A stretch of DNA of 64,000 bases from Scandinavium ludwigii_A (GCA_050516505.1 CP191518.1:1612001-1676000); one strand, 5' to 3'; positions 7,975 through 17,003 are shown, counted from the stretch's first letter. Numbers and translations: made by a program. Notes: generated by a model not told the origin, from the sequence alone.

Positions 7975-8670
7975 ATGACCCTGCAAGCCTGGCAACAACG
8001 CTTTGAAAACTGGATGATCGAGCATCACGCCGATGACGACGCGGCCCATGACATATCCCATTTCCGTCGCGTCTGGGCGACCGCACAACGCTTATCGGAA
8101 GGCGAAAAGGTCGATGAGCGCGTCATCCTGACGGCCTGTTATTTTCATGACATCGTCAGCCTGCCGAAAAATCATCCCGAACGCAGTCGTTCGTCGGTCA
8201 TGGCGGCGCAAAAAACACTAAACCTCCTGCGGGACGACTTCCCCGATTTCCCTGAAACGCTCTATCCTGCCGTCGCGCACGCGATTGAAGCGCACAGCCA
8301 CAGCGCAAACATTACGCCCACCACCCGGGAAGCCAAAATTGTGCAGGATGCCGACAGGCTGGAATCGCTGGGGGCCATTGGTCTGGCGCGCGTGTTTACC
8401 GTGGCAGGGCGCTTAAACGTTTCCCTGTTCAACGCCGACGATCCGTTTGCTGATTCCCGGCCGCTTAATGACCAGCGTTACGCCCTCGATCATTTTCAGA
8501 ACAAACTCCTGAGACTCCCGGCGACGATGCAAACCGAGCAGGGTAAAGCCCTGGCCGTGCACAATGCCCGCTATCTGGTGCAGTTTATGGCTAAAATCAG
8601 CGCAGAGTTGCAGGGCGACTATCTGGAATATGATAAGGATATTCTGACGCGTTTTGCGCCGCACGCCTGA
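7975..8670 (+). CDS. yedJ: YedJ, HD-domain phosphohydrolase
   Basis: 231 residues. HD-superfamily metal ligands: AHDISHFRRVW near residue 25, ACYFHDIVSLP near 55, and VQDADRLESLGAIGLARVF near 125 with the conserved Asp. Members hydrolyse phosphate esters of nucleotides or related compounds; the YedJ substrate is not known. The ATG follows AGGGAAGA. The gene is complete and collinear with E. coli yedJ, on the same strand as dcm just downstream. Confidence 0.93.
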   Translation: MTLQAWQQRFENWMIEHHADDDAAHDISHFRRVWATAQRLSEGEKVDERVILTACYFHDIVSLPKNHPERSRSSVMAAQKTLNLLRDDFPDFPETLYPAVAHAIEAHSHSANITPTTREAKIVQDADRLESLGAIGLARVFTVAGRLNVSLFNADDPFADSRPLNDQRYALDHFQNKLLRLPATMQTEQGKALAVHNARYLVQFMAKISAELQGDYLEYDKDILTRFAPHA

Positions 8671-8727
8671 GTTCAGCCGGGGAAATTGTGTTACTCTCAG
8701 CGTAAATGGTCTGTCCCGGTTACTGAA

Positions 8728-10149
8728 ATGCAGCACACACTTACTCGCACTCTCCCCACTCAAGACGCGGAATATTCCGGGCCAGACGCACAGGCGCTGC
8801 TGAATCAGCTGCTGGCGATATACGATGTAAAAACCCTGGTGGCCACACTGAACGCGGTGGGCGAACAGCACTGGAGCCCGGCTATCCTGAAGCGCGCCAC
8901 GGACAACGGCAAAATCAATCGCCGTCTGGGTGAAAATGAGTTTTCCCGTCTGGCGGCGCTGCTGCCGCAGCCTTCCGCGCAACCCACGTCATTTCGCTTC
9001 ATTGATTTATTCGCCGGTATCGGCGGGATCCGCAACGGCTTTGAAGCCATCGGCGGTCAATGCGTGTTTACCAGCGAATGGAATAAGCACGCCGTGCGCA
9101 CCTATAAAGCGAACTGGTACTGCGATCCGACTGAACATCAGTTTAATGAAGACATCCGCGATGTGACGCTTAGCCACAAAGCGGAGGTCAGCGACAGCGA
9201 AGCCGCGGCACATATTCGTCGCATTATTCCTCAGCACGACGTATTGCTGGCGGGCTTTCCGTGTCAGCCGTTTTCACTGGCGGGCGTGTCGAAGAAAAAC
9301 GCCATGGGACGAGCGCACGGTTTTGCCTGCGATACGCAAGGCACGCTGTTTTTCGATGTGGCGCGGATCATTGATGCCTGTCGTCCGGCCATTTTTGTGC
9401 TGGAAAACGTCAAGAACCTGAAAAGCCACGACGGCGGTAAAACCTTCCGTATCATCATGCAAACGCTGGATGCGCTGGGCTATGACGTGTCTGATTCCGC
9501 GGAAATGGGCGCTGACGATCCGAAAATTATCGACGGGCAGTATTTCCTGCCGCAGCACCGGGAACGCATCGTGCTGGTGGGTTTTCGTCGGGACCAGAAT
9601 CTGCATCAGGGCTTCACGCTGCGGGATCTCCCCGCGCTGTATCCGGAACGTCGCCCGACGTTCGGCGAATTGCTCGAGCCCACGGTGGACGCCAAATTTA
9701 TCCTCACCCCCGTGCTGTGGAAATACCTGTATCGCTATGCCAAAAAACATCAGGCGCGCGGGAACGGTTTTGGTTACGGGCTGGTTGATCCGACCCGACC
9801 GGGCAGTGTGGCCCGCACGCTTTCTGCACGTTATTACAAAGACGGCGCGGAGATCCTGATCGACAGAGGATGGGACAAAGCGCTCGGCGAGCAAAACTTT
9901 GACGATCCGCAAAACCAGCAGCGACGTCCGCGTCGTCTGACGCCACGCGAGTGCGCACGACTGATGGGCTTTGAATCGCCACAGGGTTATCAGTTCCGCA
10001 TACCGGTGTCCGATACCCAGGCCTATCGCCAGTTTGGCAACTCGGTGGTGGTTCCCGCCTTTGCAGCGGTGGCGAAGTTGCTTAAATCCCGCATTTTGCA
10101 GGCAGTGCAACTGCGCCAGGCAGAAAAAGCCGATGGCGGACGTTCATAA
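8728..10149 (+). CDS. dcm: Dcm, DNA cytosine-5 methyltransferase
   Basis: 473 residues from Met at 8728. The frame is open from TTG at 8686 and the start is uncertain because neither has a strong ribosome site; 8728 gives the family length. C5-methyltransferase motifs in order: FIDLFAGIGGIRNGF (SAM site), GFPCQPFS with the catalytic Cys, FVLENVKNL (ENV), PQHRERIVLVGFR, a target-recognition region, and RQFGNSVVVP. It methylates the inner C of CCWGG and is a solitary enzyme without a restriction partner. vsr overlaps its 3' end by 17 bases, the conserved dcm-vsr arrangement. Confidence 0.96.
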   Translation: MQHTLTRTLPTQDAEYSGPDAQALLNQLLAIYDVKTLVATLNAVGEQHWSPAILKRATDNGKINRRLGENEFSRLAALLPQPSAQPTSFRFIDLFAGIGGIRNGFEAIGGQCVFTSEWNKHAVRTYKANWYCDPTEHQFNEDIRDVTLSHKAEVSDSEAAAHIRRIIPQHDVLLAGFPCQPFSLAGVSKKNAMGRAHGFACDTQGTLFFDVARIIDACRPAIFVLENVKNLKSHDGGKTFRIIMQTLDALGYDVSDSAEMGADDPKIIDGQYFLPQHRERIVLVGFRRDQNLHQGFTLRDLPALYPERRPTFGELLEPTVDAKFILTPVLWKYLYRYAKKHQARGNGFGYGLVDPTRPGSVARTLSARYYKDGAEILIDRGWDKALGEQNFDDPQNQQRRPRRLTPRECARLMGFESPQGYQFRIPVSDTQAYRQFGNSVVVPAFAAVAKLLKSRILQAVQLRQAEKADGGRS

Positions 10150-10627
10150 CCCCACCACGCGAAGCAAAAATATGCGTGCCATCGGCACGCAGAATACCGC
10201 CATTGAAAAACGCCTGGCCGCATTGCTGAACGACGTCGGTTTTGACTACACCGTTCAGGATGCAACCTTGCCCGGCCGCCCCGATTTTGTCCTCTCTGAA
10301 TACCGCTGCATTCTCTTCACCCACGGCTGTTTCTGGCATCATCACGACTGCTATCTGTTTAACGTTCCCGAAACGCGGACCGAATTCTGGCTGCAAAAAA
10401 TAGGTAAAAATGTGGTGAGGGATGCGCGAGATATTGCACTGCTCCAGGAGCAGGGCTGGCGCGTGCTGGTGGTCTGGGAATGTGCGCTGCGAGGAAAACT
10501 GAAACTCAGTGATGCGGCGTTAACGGAGAGGCTGGAAGAGTGGATCTGCGGCGGCGAGGGCAGCGCACAGATCGACACTCAAGGCATTGCGCCGCTGGCG
10601 GTTACTTCTCCAGCTCGCACGCCGTAG
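10133..10627 (+). CDS. vsr: Vsr, very short patch repair endonuclease
   Basis: 164 residues from Met at 10133, a little longer than E. coli Vsr (about 156). Conserved blocks: TRSKNMRAIGTQNTAIEKRLA, the catalytic-Asp region LPGRPDFVL, HGCFWHHHDCYLF (zinc and active-site His), and WRVLVVWECALRG. It nicks 5' of the T in T:G mismatches created by deamination of Dcm-methylated C. It overlaps dcm, so the two are translationally coupled. The last residues differ from E. coli and its stop overlaps the end of convergent yedA by 26 bases. Confidence 0.96.
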   Translation: MADVHNPTTRSKNMRAIGTQNTAIEKRLAALLNDVGFDYTVQDATLPGRPDFVLSEYRCILFTHGCFWHHHDCYLFNVPETRTEFWLQKIGKNVVRDARDIALLQEQGWRVLVVWECALRGKLKLSDAALTERLEEWICGGEGSAQIDTQGIAPLAVTSPARTP

Positions 10628-11513
10628 CGGGCGCACGCACCGGGAACAGGGTTTTGCCGAGCGTCACCAGCACCACCGCGAAGATAATCACCCCCAATGC
10701 CAGCCATTCAATCGTCGACAGCGATTCGCCGCCAAAGCTAGTGCCAAGCAGCACCGCCACCACCGGATTGACGTAGGCGTAACTGGTGGCGACCGCCGGG
10801 GAGACGTTGCGAATCAGATACATATAGGCATTTATGGCAATCAGCGAACCGAAAATGGCCAGGTAAGCCACCGCCAGGAAGCCTGACAGCGTCGGCATCT
10901 GCGTCAAGCGTTCGCCGGTGACAACCGACCCGCACATCAGCACCAATCCCGCCGCCAGCATTTCAACGGCTCCGGCCATCATGCCGCTCGGTAGCTCAAT
11001 GCGTGAGCCATATACCGAACCAAACGCCCAACTCAGCGAGCCAATCAGGATAAGGATCGCACCCCATGGATTGCCGCTCAGGTTGCCGCCGCTGTTCAGC
11101 AGCACGATGCCCGCCAGGCCAATGGCGATGCCGAGCCATTCCAGTTTGCGGGTTTTAATCCCGAACACATAACTGAAGCACAGCGCAAAAAGCGGCACCG
11201 TGGCGACCATCACCGCCGCAATGCCTGAAGCCACATGCTGATGCTCGGCGATAGTGACAAAACCGTTGCCGATAGCCAGCAGCAGCACGCCAATCAGGGC
11301 GGCGTTGAGCAGTGGGCGACGGGCGGGTAGTTTATGTCCGGTCAGCAGCAAATAGGCCATCAGCAGAACACCGGCAGACAGAAAGCGCACCCCGGCCATC
11401 ATCATCGGCGGCCAGCTTTCCACCCCAATGCTGATAGCAAAATAGGTCGATCCCCAGATGATATAAAGTGCAAAAAGCGCTCCAATGAGCGGTAATAGTT
11501 GTCGGCTGTGCAT
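10602..11513 (-). CDS. yedA: YedA, EamA/DMT-family inner membrane transporter
   Basis: 303 residues from Met at 11513 (MHSRQLLPLIGALFALYIIWGSTYF). Ten hydrophobic segments in two EamA repeats, typical of drug/metabolite transporters: e.g. PPMMMAGVRFLSAGVLLMAYLL in the first and ATSYAYVNPVVAVLLGTSFGGE in the second. The substrate is not established. An upstream in-frame ATG at 11543 gives extra residues without family match. It is convergent with vsr. Confidence 0.93.
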   Translation of the reverse strand: MHSRQLLPLIGALFALYIIWGSTYFAISIGVESWPPMMMAGVRFLSAGVLLMAYLLLTGHKLPARRPLLNAALIGVLLLAIGNGFVTIAEHQHVASGIAAVMVATVPLFALCFSYVFGIKTRKLEWLGIAIGLAGIVLLNSGGNLSGNPWGAILILIGSLSWAFGSVYGSRIELPSGMMAGAVEMLAAGLVLMCGSVVTGERLTQMPTLSGFLAVAYLAIFGSLIAINAYMYLIRNVSPAVATSYAYVNPVVAVLLGTSFGGESLSTIEWLALGVIIFAVVLVTLGKTLFPVRAPATACELEK

Positions 11514-11692
11514 GACGTTTCTCAAACAATGAATTATGCGCATACAGTTAACGGGAAAACCCGTCGTCTGGCGAGCGCTTTAATTAGCAAGCTATGTTGT
11601 ATTTTTGTTGACACTTTGTGCGCGTGGGCGAGTCGCGTCTTTTGCTTCATACTGTAGGGCAGATAAACCAATAACTAACGAAGGAGCATCAT

Positions 11693-12601
11693 TTGGCCGG
11701 GAGCAGTCTTTTAACGTTACTCGACGATATTGCCACGCTGTTGGACGATATTTCGATGATGGGCAAACTGGCGGCGAAGAAAACCGCCGGAGTATTAGGG
11801 GATGATTTGTCGCTCAACGCGCAGCAGGTGTCTGGTGTGCGCGCCAATCGTGAGCTGCCGGTGGTATGGAGCGTGGCGAAAGGATCATTCCTGAATAAGG
11901 TGATCCTCGTGCCCTTGGCGTTGTTAATCAGCGCCTTTTTACCGTGGGCCATCACGCCGCTGCTGATGATTGGCGGGGCGTTTCTGTGTTTTGAAGGCGT
12001 CGAAAAAGTGCTGCACTCGCGGCATGCGCGCAAACACAAAGAAGGGCCAGAGGAGCGTAAGCAGCGCCTGGCGACCATCGCTAAACAGGATCCGATGGAG
12101 TTTGAGCGCGATAAAGTGAAAGGCGCGGTGCGCACGGATTTCATTCTGTCCGCTGAAATCGTGGCGATCACGCTCGGCATCGTGGCCGATGCACCGCTGC
12201 TCAATCAGGTACTTATCCTCTCCGGCATTGCAATCCTTGTCACCATTGGCGTATATGGCCTGGTGGGCGTGATTGTTAAACTTGACGATATGGGCTTTTG
12301 GCTGGTGGAGAAAACCAGCGCCATCGCCAAAGCGGTGGGCAACGCGCTGCTGTTTATCGCGCCGTTGCTGATGAAGGTGCTGACGGTGGTCGGGACGCTG
12401 GCGATGTTTTTAGTCGGCGGCGGGATCGTGGTTCACGGTATCGCGCCCCTGCATCATCTTATTGAAGATTTTGCCGCAGGGCAGGGTGGCATCGTTGCAC
12501 TGCTCGCGCCGACGTTGTTTAATTTAGTCTTCGGTTTTGTGGTTGGCGCGGTTGTTCTGACGGGCGTCAATCTGGTGTCGCGGCTGCGTTCGGCTGCGTA
12601 A
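11693..12601 (+). CDS. yedI: YedI, DUF808 inner membrane protein
   Basis: 302 residues starting at TTG 11693 (MAGSSLLTLLDDIATLLDDIS), with GAAGGAG upstream; E. coli yedI also uses a non-ATG start here. Several membrane segments: NKVILVPLALLISAFLPWAITPLLMIGGAFLCF, NQVLILSGIAILVTIGVYGLVGVIV, and two near the C-terminus. DUF808 proteins are widespread inner membrane proteins of unknown function. It stands alone between divergent yedA and yodC. Confidence 0.93.
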   Translation: MAGSSLLTLLDDIATLLDDISMMGKLAAKKTAGVLGDDLSLNAQQVSGVRANRELPVVWSVAKGSFLNKVILVPLALLISAFLPWAITPLLMIGGAFLCFEGVEKVLHSRHARKHKEGPEERKQRLATIAKQDPMEFERDKVKGAVRTDFILSAEIVAITLGIVADAPLLNQVLILSGIAILVTIGVYGLVGVIVKLDDMGFWLVEKTSAIAKAVGNALLFIAPLLMKVLTVVGTLAMFLVGGGIVVHGIAPLHHLIEDFAAGQGGIVALLAPTLFNLVFGFVVGAVVLTGVNLVSRLRSAA

Positions 12602-12678
12602 ATATTTTTCAGCGACTACGCAAAGCCCGTCATTTTCAGCTATCGTGAAACAGTTTCACTCTGATACCGGAGGCAGTC

Positions 12679-12858
12679 ATGGTCTTTTTGGTCAGTGATG
12701 AAGTTAAGCCGAAAATGGGTGGGCCGCGTATGGTTGTCACCGGCTATGCCAGCGGAATGATTGAATGCCGTTGGTATGATGGGTTTGGCGTTAAGCGGGA
12801 AGCGTTCCGCGAAGACGAACTCATGCCGGGAGACGGGCGGATTCAAGACGAGGCATAA
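12679..12858 (+). CDS. yodC: YodC family small protein
   Basis: 59 residues: MVFLVSDEVKPKMGGPRMVV... to GDGRIQDEA. Close to E. coli YodC (DUF2158), small uncharacterised proteins with a GGP-M-V core. GGAGGCAGTC precedes the ATG. It is followed after 72 bases by dgcQ on the same strand. Confidence 0.9.
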   Translation: MVFLVSDEVKPKMGGPRMVVTGYASGMIECRWYDGFGVKREAFREDELMPGDGRIQDEA

Positions 12859-12930
12859 CGATCCCGCCCGGCAAATGCCGGGCGTTTTCGTTGGTCGTGG
12901 CTCAGTATCAGGGAATGTCAGGGAGTTTGA

Positions 12931-14631
12931 GTGCACCCCGTAACACAAGTGGATAATCCGCGCTGGCTGAAAAGACTCAGCCGTCATAGCAACCCGGGTC
13001 GGGTAGTGAATGTATGTTTTTTTGTCGTGCTGCTGTTTTCGACGCTGCTGACCTGGCGCGAAGTCGCTGTTCTTGAAGACGCGTATATTTCCAGCCAACG
13101 CAACACGCTCGAAAACGTAGCGCATGAATACAACAACCAGCTACAAATCAATATCGACCGGCTGACGTTTTACCGCAACGGTATGCAGGCAGCCCTTCGC
13201 ACGCCGCTGACTTTCGAAGGGATCAGCCGTGCCGACGCGGAGTTTCAGCGCAAGCGCACGCTTCACCAGTGGTCCATTTCGTTGGACAACCGCCGAACGT
13301 TGCCGGTGCACGGCGTTTCTGACGCCTTTGTCGAGGAAACGACGCTCCTCTCCCGCGACAACGCGCTGCTCGGCAATGAACTGACCGCTGCCCTGGAAGT
13401 GGGCTATCTGTTGCGGCTTTCTACCACCCTCAAACGCACGACGCAGCAAATGCTGTATGTCTCGCGTGCCGGCTTTTTTATCGCCAGCAATTCGCTCGGC
13501 GCCAATGATGATGCGGTCGAGCAGTATTATGGTCTGGTCACCAGCCCGTGGTTTACCGACCAGACCGAGCACAATAACCCGGAGCGCGGCATTCGCTGGC
13601 TGAGCTGGATGGCCGACATGCCAAAAGGCGAGGAACGCCGCGTGGCCGTTTCACTTCCTGTGGATTATGAGCATTACTGGCATGGCGTGCTGGCGATTGA
13701 GTTTTCCCTCGCGCAAATGAAACAGCTGCTGATCACGGCGACGCAGGGTGAAGAAGAAGGTGAATACCGTCTGTATGACCGGAAAATGAATTTACTGGCC
13801 AGTTCTCTGTCGCCTGGCGACACGCCATCGCCGTTAAGCGAGCCGGAAAAAGCCCAACTGGCGCAGGCGTTTGAGCATGATGATCGTGGAGGCCTGCGTT
13901 TTACCACCCGTTATGTAAACTGGGAAAAAATACGCAATTTTGATGGCGTCCTGCTGCGTATTCACAATCTTGATGAGGGCGTGCGTGGCGATTTCGGCAC
14001 TATTTCGATTGCCCTGGGCCTGTTGTGGGCGCTGTTTACCTCGATGCTTATTCTTGCGTGGGTAGTGATTCGTCGGATGGTGCGCAACATGAGTACGTTG
14101 CAGGAATCACTGCAATGGCAGGCATGGCATGACGGCCTGACCCGCCTGTACAACCGCAGTTCACTGTTCGATTTAGCGGGTAAAGCGGCAAAACAAAGCG
14201 AGGCTCAAGGCCAGCCGGTGTCGGTGATACAGCTCGATCTCGATTACTTTAAACGCATCAATGACCGCTTCGGTCATCAGGCGGGCGACCGGGTGCTGAC
14301 CCACGTGGCGGGCACCATCGGCGAGAAAATCCGCAAAACGGATCTGGCCGGACGCGTCGGCGGGGAAGAGTTCTGTATCGTCCTGCCGGACACCTCGCGG
14401 GAAGAGGCCTGTGCGATGGCGGAACGCATCCGGGGGCGAATCAACAGCCGTGAAATCCTGATTGGTAAAAGCGCGACGCTGCGTATCAGCGCCTCGTTTG
14501 GCGTCAGCAGCAGCGAGGAGAAAGGAATGTTTGATATCGAATATCTGCAATCCATTGCCGATGGTCGTCTGTATCTGGCTAAGCAAAAAGGGCGCAACCG
14601 GGTGTGCTGTCAGGACGATGATAGCCAGTGA
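12931..14631 (+). CDS. dgcQ: DgcQ (YedQ), membrane-bound diguanylate cyclase
   Basis: 566 residues, start GTG at 12931. Transmembrane segment at about 25-42 (RVVNVCFFVVLLFSTLLTW), a periplasmic sensor region, a second membrane segment near 350-375 (ISIALGLLWALFTSMLILAWVV), then a GGDEF domain. The active site reads GGEEF at about 476-480, a functional variant, and RKTD five residues before it is the product-binding I-site. It makes cyclic di-GMP from two GTP, favouring sessility and cellulose production. Its stop overlaps convergent yedP by 22 bases. The periplasmic part is the least conserved compared with E. coli. Confidence 0.95.
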   Translation: MHPVTQVDNPRWLKRLSRHSNPGRVVNVCFFVVLLFSTLLTWREVAVLEDAYISSQRNTLENVAHEYNNQLQINIDRLTFYRNGMQAALRTPLTFEGISRADAEFQRKRTLHQWSISLDNRRTLPVHGVSDAFVEETTLLSRDNALLGNELTAALEVGYLLRLSTTLKRTTQQMLYVSRAGFFIASNSLGANDDAVEQYYGLVTSPWFTDQTEHNNPERGIRWLSWMADMPKGEERRVAVSLPVDYEHYWHGVLAIEFSLAQMKQLLITATQGEEEGEYRLYDRKMNLLASSLSPGDTPSPLSEPEKAQLAQAFEHDDRGGLRFTTRYVNWEKIRNFDGVLLRIHNLDEGVRGDFGTISIALGLLWALFTSMLILAWVVIRRMVRNMSTLQESLQWQAWHDGLTRLYNRSSLFDLAGKAAKQSEAQGQPVSVIQLDLDYFKRINDRFGHQAGDRVLTHVAGTIGEKIRKTDLAGRVGGEEFCIVLPDTSREEACAMAERIRGRINSREILIGKSATLRISASFGVSSSEEKGMFDIEYLQSIADGRLYLAKQKGRNRVCCQDDDSQ

Positions 14632-15425
14632 TCCAGGCCTTCACGCCAGCCGTCCGGGCCGCTTTCACGGGTGTGATACACCCGCTCGGGGGAATCATCT
14701 TTCAGCCTGACGCCCTCGCGATTTAAGCCTTTGACCACTACCGCATAGTCGGTGGTGTCGAGCAGCGGGGCATCGTTCGGCCCATCTCCCAGGCCAATAG
14801 ACAGCCGACGAAATCCTTCTCGTGCCTGATAGCGGCTCTGTAGCCAGGTCACGGCCTGGGCTTTGCCGCCGCGCTCATCCAGCACGTGCCAGAACCGCGC
14901 GCCTTGTACAAACTGCAGGCCAAGAGACGTCAGGGTCGCGGTAAATTCCAGCATCTTCTCGTCGGTATCGCGCCAGATGAGCGTTTCAGACGCCTCATGC
15001 AGGCGTGAGAGTTCCGCATGACGCAGATTCATGCCGGTCCATTCGCTGATGGTTTGCTCATTCACGTCCGAAAATGTGGTAAATTTAAAACCGTCATTTT
15101 CCCGTAACTGTTGCAGGATACGTTGAATTTCTTGGTGAGGAGAACCGGTGATCAGGCGTGGGTATTCCTCATCGTCCTGCCACTCTTCGGCCAGCTGAAT
15201 CACCGCGCCGTTCTCGGCAATTAGCGGCTGCGCGCCAAGCTCGAGCTCTTTTTGCAGGAGCATCATTTCCACCGCTGTTTTGCTGCTACACAGCACTACC
15301 GGCACATTGTGTTGCTTCAGGCGTGACAGCCAGTCGCGGGCGGGTTCCCATAGCTGGGTGTGGCTGTCGAGCAAAGTGCCCTCAACGTCGGTAAAGACAA
15401 TCAGGGGTTGATCCAGTTCGGGCAT
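14610..15425 (-). CDS. yedP: YedP, HAD-family mannosyl-3-phosphoglycerate phosphatase homologue
   Basis: 271 residues, ATG at 15425 with AAGGAGAGGT upstream. Cof-type HAD phosphatase: motif I FTDVEGTLLDS (residues 11-21), motif II VVLCSSK, a cap domain, and motif IV GLGDGPNDAPLL. Nucleophile Asp13 is present, but the second Asp of the DxD motif, the usual acid/base, is Glu here (GAG codon). The family dephosphorylates mannosyl-3-phosphoglycerate, though enterobacteria lack the synthase and the true substrate is unclear. It is convergent with dgcQ. Confidence 0.92.
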   Translation of the reverse strand: MPELDQPLIVFTDVEGTLLDSHTQLWEPARDWLSRLKQHNVPVVLCSSKTAVEMMLLQKELELGAQPLIAENGAVIQLAEEWQDDEEYPRLITGSPHQEIQRILQQLRENDGFKFTTFSDVNEQTISEWTGMNLRHAELSRLHEASETLIWRDTDEKMLEFTATLTSLGLQFVQGARFWHVLDERGGKAQAVTWLQSRYQAREGFRRLSIGLGDGPNDAPLLDTTDYAVVVKGLNREGVRLKDDSPERVYHTRESGPDGWREGLDHWLSSS

Positions 15426-15528
15426 TACCTCTCCTTAAACGTAAACGCAGACAAGAAAAATCCTAAAAACATTCATCGTAATTATGAATAATGCTTGTCT
15501 TACAAAAAAATTGAGGATAATGTCTTAT

Positions 15529-15617
15529 CCGCATCAGATTTCTTGGTGTAACGAATTTTCAAGTGCTTCTTGCTAAAGCAAGTTTCAACCCGATCACTCC
15601 ATGGTCGGGTTTTTTTT
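15529..15617 (+). ncRNA. dsrA: DsrA small regulatory RNA
   Basis: About 89 bases matching E. coli DsrA: GCATCAGATTTCTTGGTGTA, then ACGAATTTTCAAGTGCTTCT, the second hairpin TTGCTAAAGCAAG, and a terminator AACCCGATC...GGTCGGGTTTTTTTT. DsrA works with Hfq: the first region pairs with the rpoS leader to open translation, the second represses hns. GATAAT at 15516-15521 is a good -10 box about 8 bases before the start, with TTGTCT near 15495 as a weak -35. It lies between yedP and yodD, as in E. coli, and is divergent from yedP. Confidence 0.92.
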
Positions 15618-15626
15618 GGCCTGCAT

Positions 15627-15854
15627 TCAGCGATTCACTTCCGTGATGCTGAAATCATGGATATCAAGCTCAAAGGCTTCGGCCAGCTCACGCCAGGTGT
15701 GGTACTCACGTCCATCAATACTGACATGATGGGTGGAGTCTCCGGCGCGGTGTACTTCGCTCTCGCTGATTTCGTTGATCGCGTCGAGCAGGGCATCAAC
15801 ATCAACGTTTACTTCGCGCTTGGCAGTATCGCTATACTCTTTGGCAGTTTTCAT
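15627..15854 (-). CDS. yodD: YodD family small stress protein
   Basis: 75 residues from Met at 15854 (MKTAKEYSDTAKREVNVD), the E. coli start; an upstream ATG at 15872 would add six residues. It closely follows E. coli YodD (HVSIDGREYHTWRELAEAFELDIHDF), a small soluble protein induced by peroxide, acid and cadmium stress, of unknown mechanism. Its 3' end faces the dsrA terminator. Confidence 0.92.
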   Translation of the reverse strand: MKTAKEYSDTAKREVNVDVDALLDAINEISESEVHRAGDSTHHVSIDGREYHTWRELAEAFELDIHDFSITEVNR

Positions 15855-15984
15855 TGTGGGGCCCTCATTCATTCACCCAACATAAAGTATAGACCGTTGA
15901 AAAAAACACCCATTGGCGCGCCGGACGCTGTCAGCCCGGGCGTTTTGTTCTACACTGGCTGAAGTAAAAGACAGGAGAAAAGGT

Positions 15985-16173
15985 ATGCAGGTTAACGATC
16001 GAGTAACGGTCAAAACGGACGGTGGCCCACGTCGGCCAGGTGTGGTGCTGGCAGTAGAGCAATTCAGTGAAGGGACAATGTACCTGGTGTCGCTGGAAGA
16101 CTATCCGATGGGGATCTGGTTCTTTAATGAGTCGGGCCACAATGACGGCATTTTTGTTGAAAAAGTCGTCTAA
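15985..16173 (+). CDS. dsrB: DsrB small protein
   Basis: 62 residues: MQVNDRVTVKTDGGPRRPGV... to FVEKVV, nearly identical to E. coli DsrB. AGGAGAAAAGGT precedes the ATG. The function is unknown; it is an RpoS-linked gene near dsrA/rcsA. It converges with rcsA; CCACTGGCGGAGCAATTCCGCC just after the stop can form a short hairpin shared by both genes. Confidence 0.92.
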   Translation: MQVNDRVTVKTDGGPRRPGVVLAVEQFSEGTMYLVSLEDYPMGIWFFNESGHNDGIFVEKVV

Positions 16174-16218
16174 ACGTCTTTCCACTGGCGGAGCAATTCC
16201 GCCAGTGCAGCGCATATT

Positions 16219-16842
16219 TCAGCGCATATTGACGTAGATCCCGCTCGTCACATTATCTGTCAATCGGACAACGTGATAAATAACCTGCTTATTGTGGGTT
16301 TTTATTTTCTTTTTAATATTACCTTTATGTGATGATACCGTTTTAGCCTTAATATTCATCTGATCGGATATTTGAATCGTTCCCTGTCCCGACATCCACA
16401 TCTTCAGCATACTCGATTCAGTCCTGCTTAAAGATAAAGTAGGAATGTTAACCCGGCTAACGTTATCGCTTATTTTCTGTAGATAGTCCGCCAGAATACC
16501 GTCCAGGGATTCAGGTTTAATCGATTTAGAGCTAATAAGCAGATTATCCCGAACCAACAGATACTCATCAAAATGTATATTGGCAATAGCCATAAATACG
16601 ATAAAAAGTGTCCTGGGGTGTTGATTAATGATCTGCTTTATTTGCTGACTGCTGTCTGTATCGTGGATAAAGCAGTCTTCATTAATGAACACGACAGCCG
16701 GGCGTAACGTCCCGCAGGCCTCTTCAAGCTCACTGATGGTCTCGACGTCGCCAATATCACGCTTCCTTATCCCCCGGCTGGTCAAGTACCCGGTTAGTCC
16801 TAGCCGGGTGTAACTGCATAGATCCATAATAATCGTTGACAT
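16219..16842 (-). CDS. rcsA: RcsA, colanic acid co-regulator
   Basis: 207 residues, MSTIIMDLCSYTRLGLTGYL..., with a C-terminal LuxR-type helix-turn-helix (LSRTESSMLKMWMSGQGTIQISDQMNIKAKTVSSHK, about residues 138-175). RcsA forms heterodimers with RcsB to activate capsule genes and repress flhDC. It is normally scarce because Lon degrades it. The protein is full length. Its own upstream region contains an RcsAB box (16990-17003), consistent with the known autoregulation. It separates the regulatory genes from the flagellar cluster. Confidence 0.95.
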   Translation of the reverse strand: MSTIIMDLCSYTRLGLTGYLTSRGIRKRDIGDVETISELEEACGTLRPAVVFINEDCFIHDTDSSQQIKQIINQHPRTLFIVFMAIANIHFDEYLLVRDNLLISSKSIKPESLDGILADYLQKISDNVSRVNIPTLSLSRTESSMLKMWMSGQGTIQISDQMNIKAKTVSSHKGNIKKKIKTHNKQVIYHVVRLTDNVTSGIYVNMR

Positions 16843-16989
16843 GGCATACCCTCACTCAATGCGTAACGATAATTAACCTATAGCCCGATTATCTCTTATT
16901 TGTCACAACGCGCTAAACCTGTACTGACAAAGAGCAAAGGAGGAAAATCGGGCGACCTCAACTATCCCGTAAAGTTAGGTATAATTTGC

Positions 16990-17003
16990 CAGGAATCATC
17001 TTA
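16990..17003 (-). promoter_or_regulatory. RcsAB box upstream of rcsA
   Basis: On the rcsA strand the site reads TAAGATGATTCCTG, matching the RcsAB consensus TAAGAATATTCCTA at 11 of 14 positions. It lies about 150 bases upstream of the rcsA ATG, where autoactivation is known in E. coli. The rest of 16843-17121 is AT-rich intergenic DNA without a gene. Confidence 0.6.

Noticed and set aside
9274..10110. 278-codon minus-strand frame inside dcm
   Set aside because: Long only because of high GC; antisense to a certain gene with all methyltransferase motifs.
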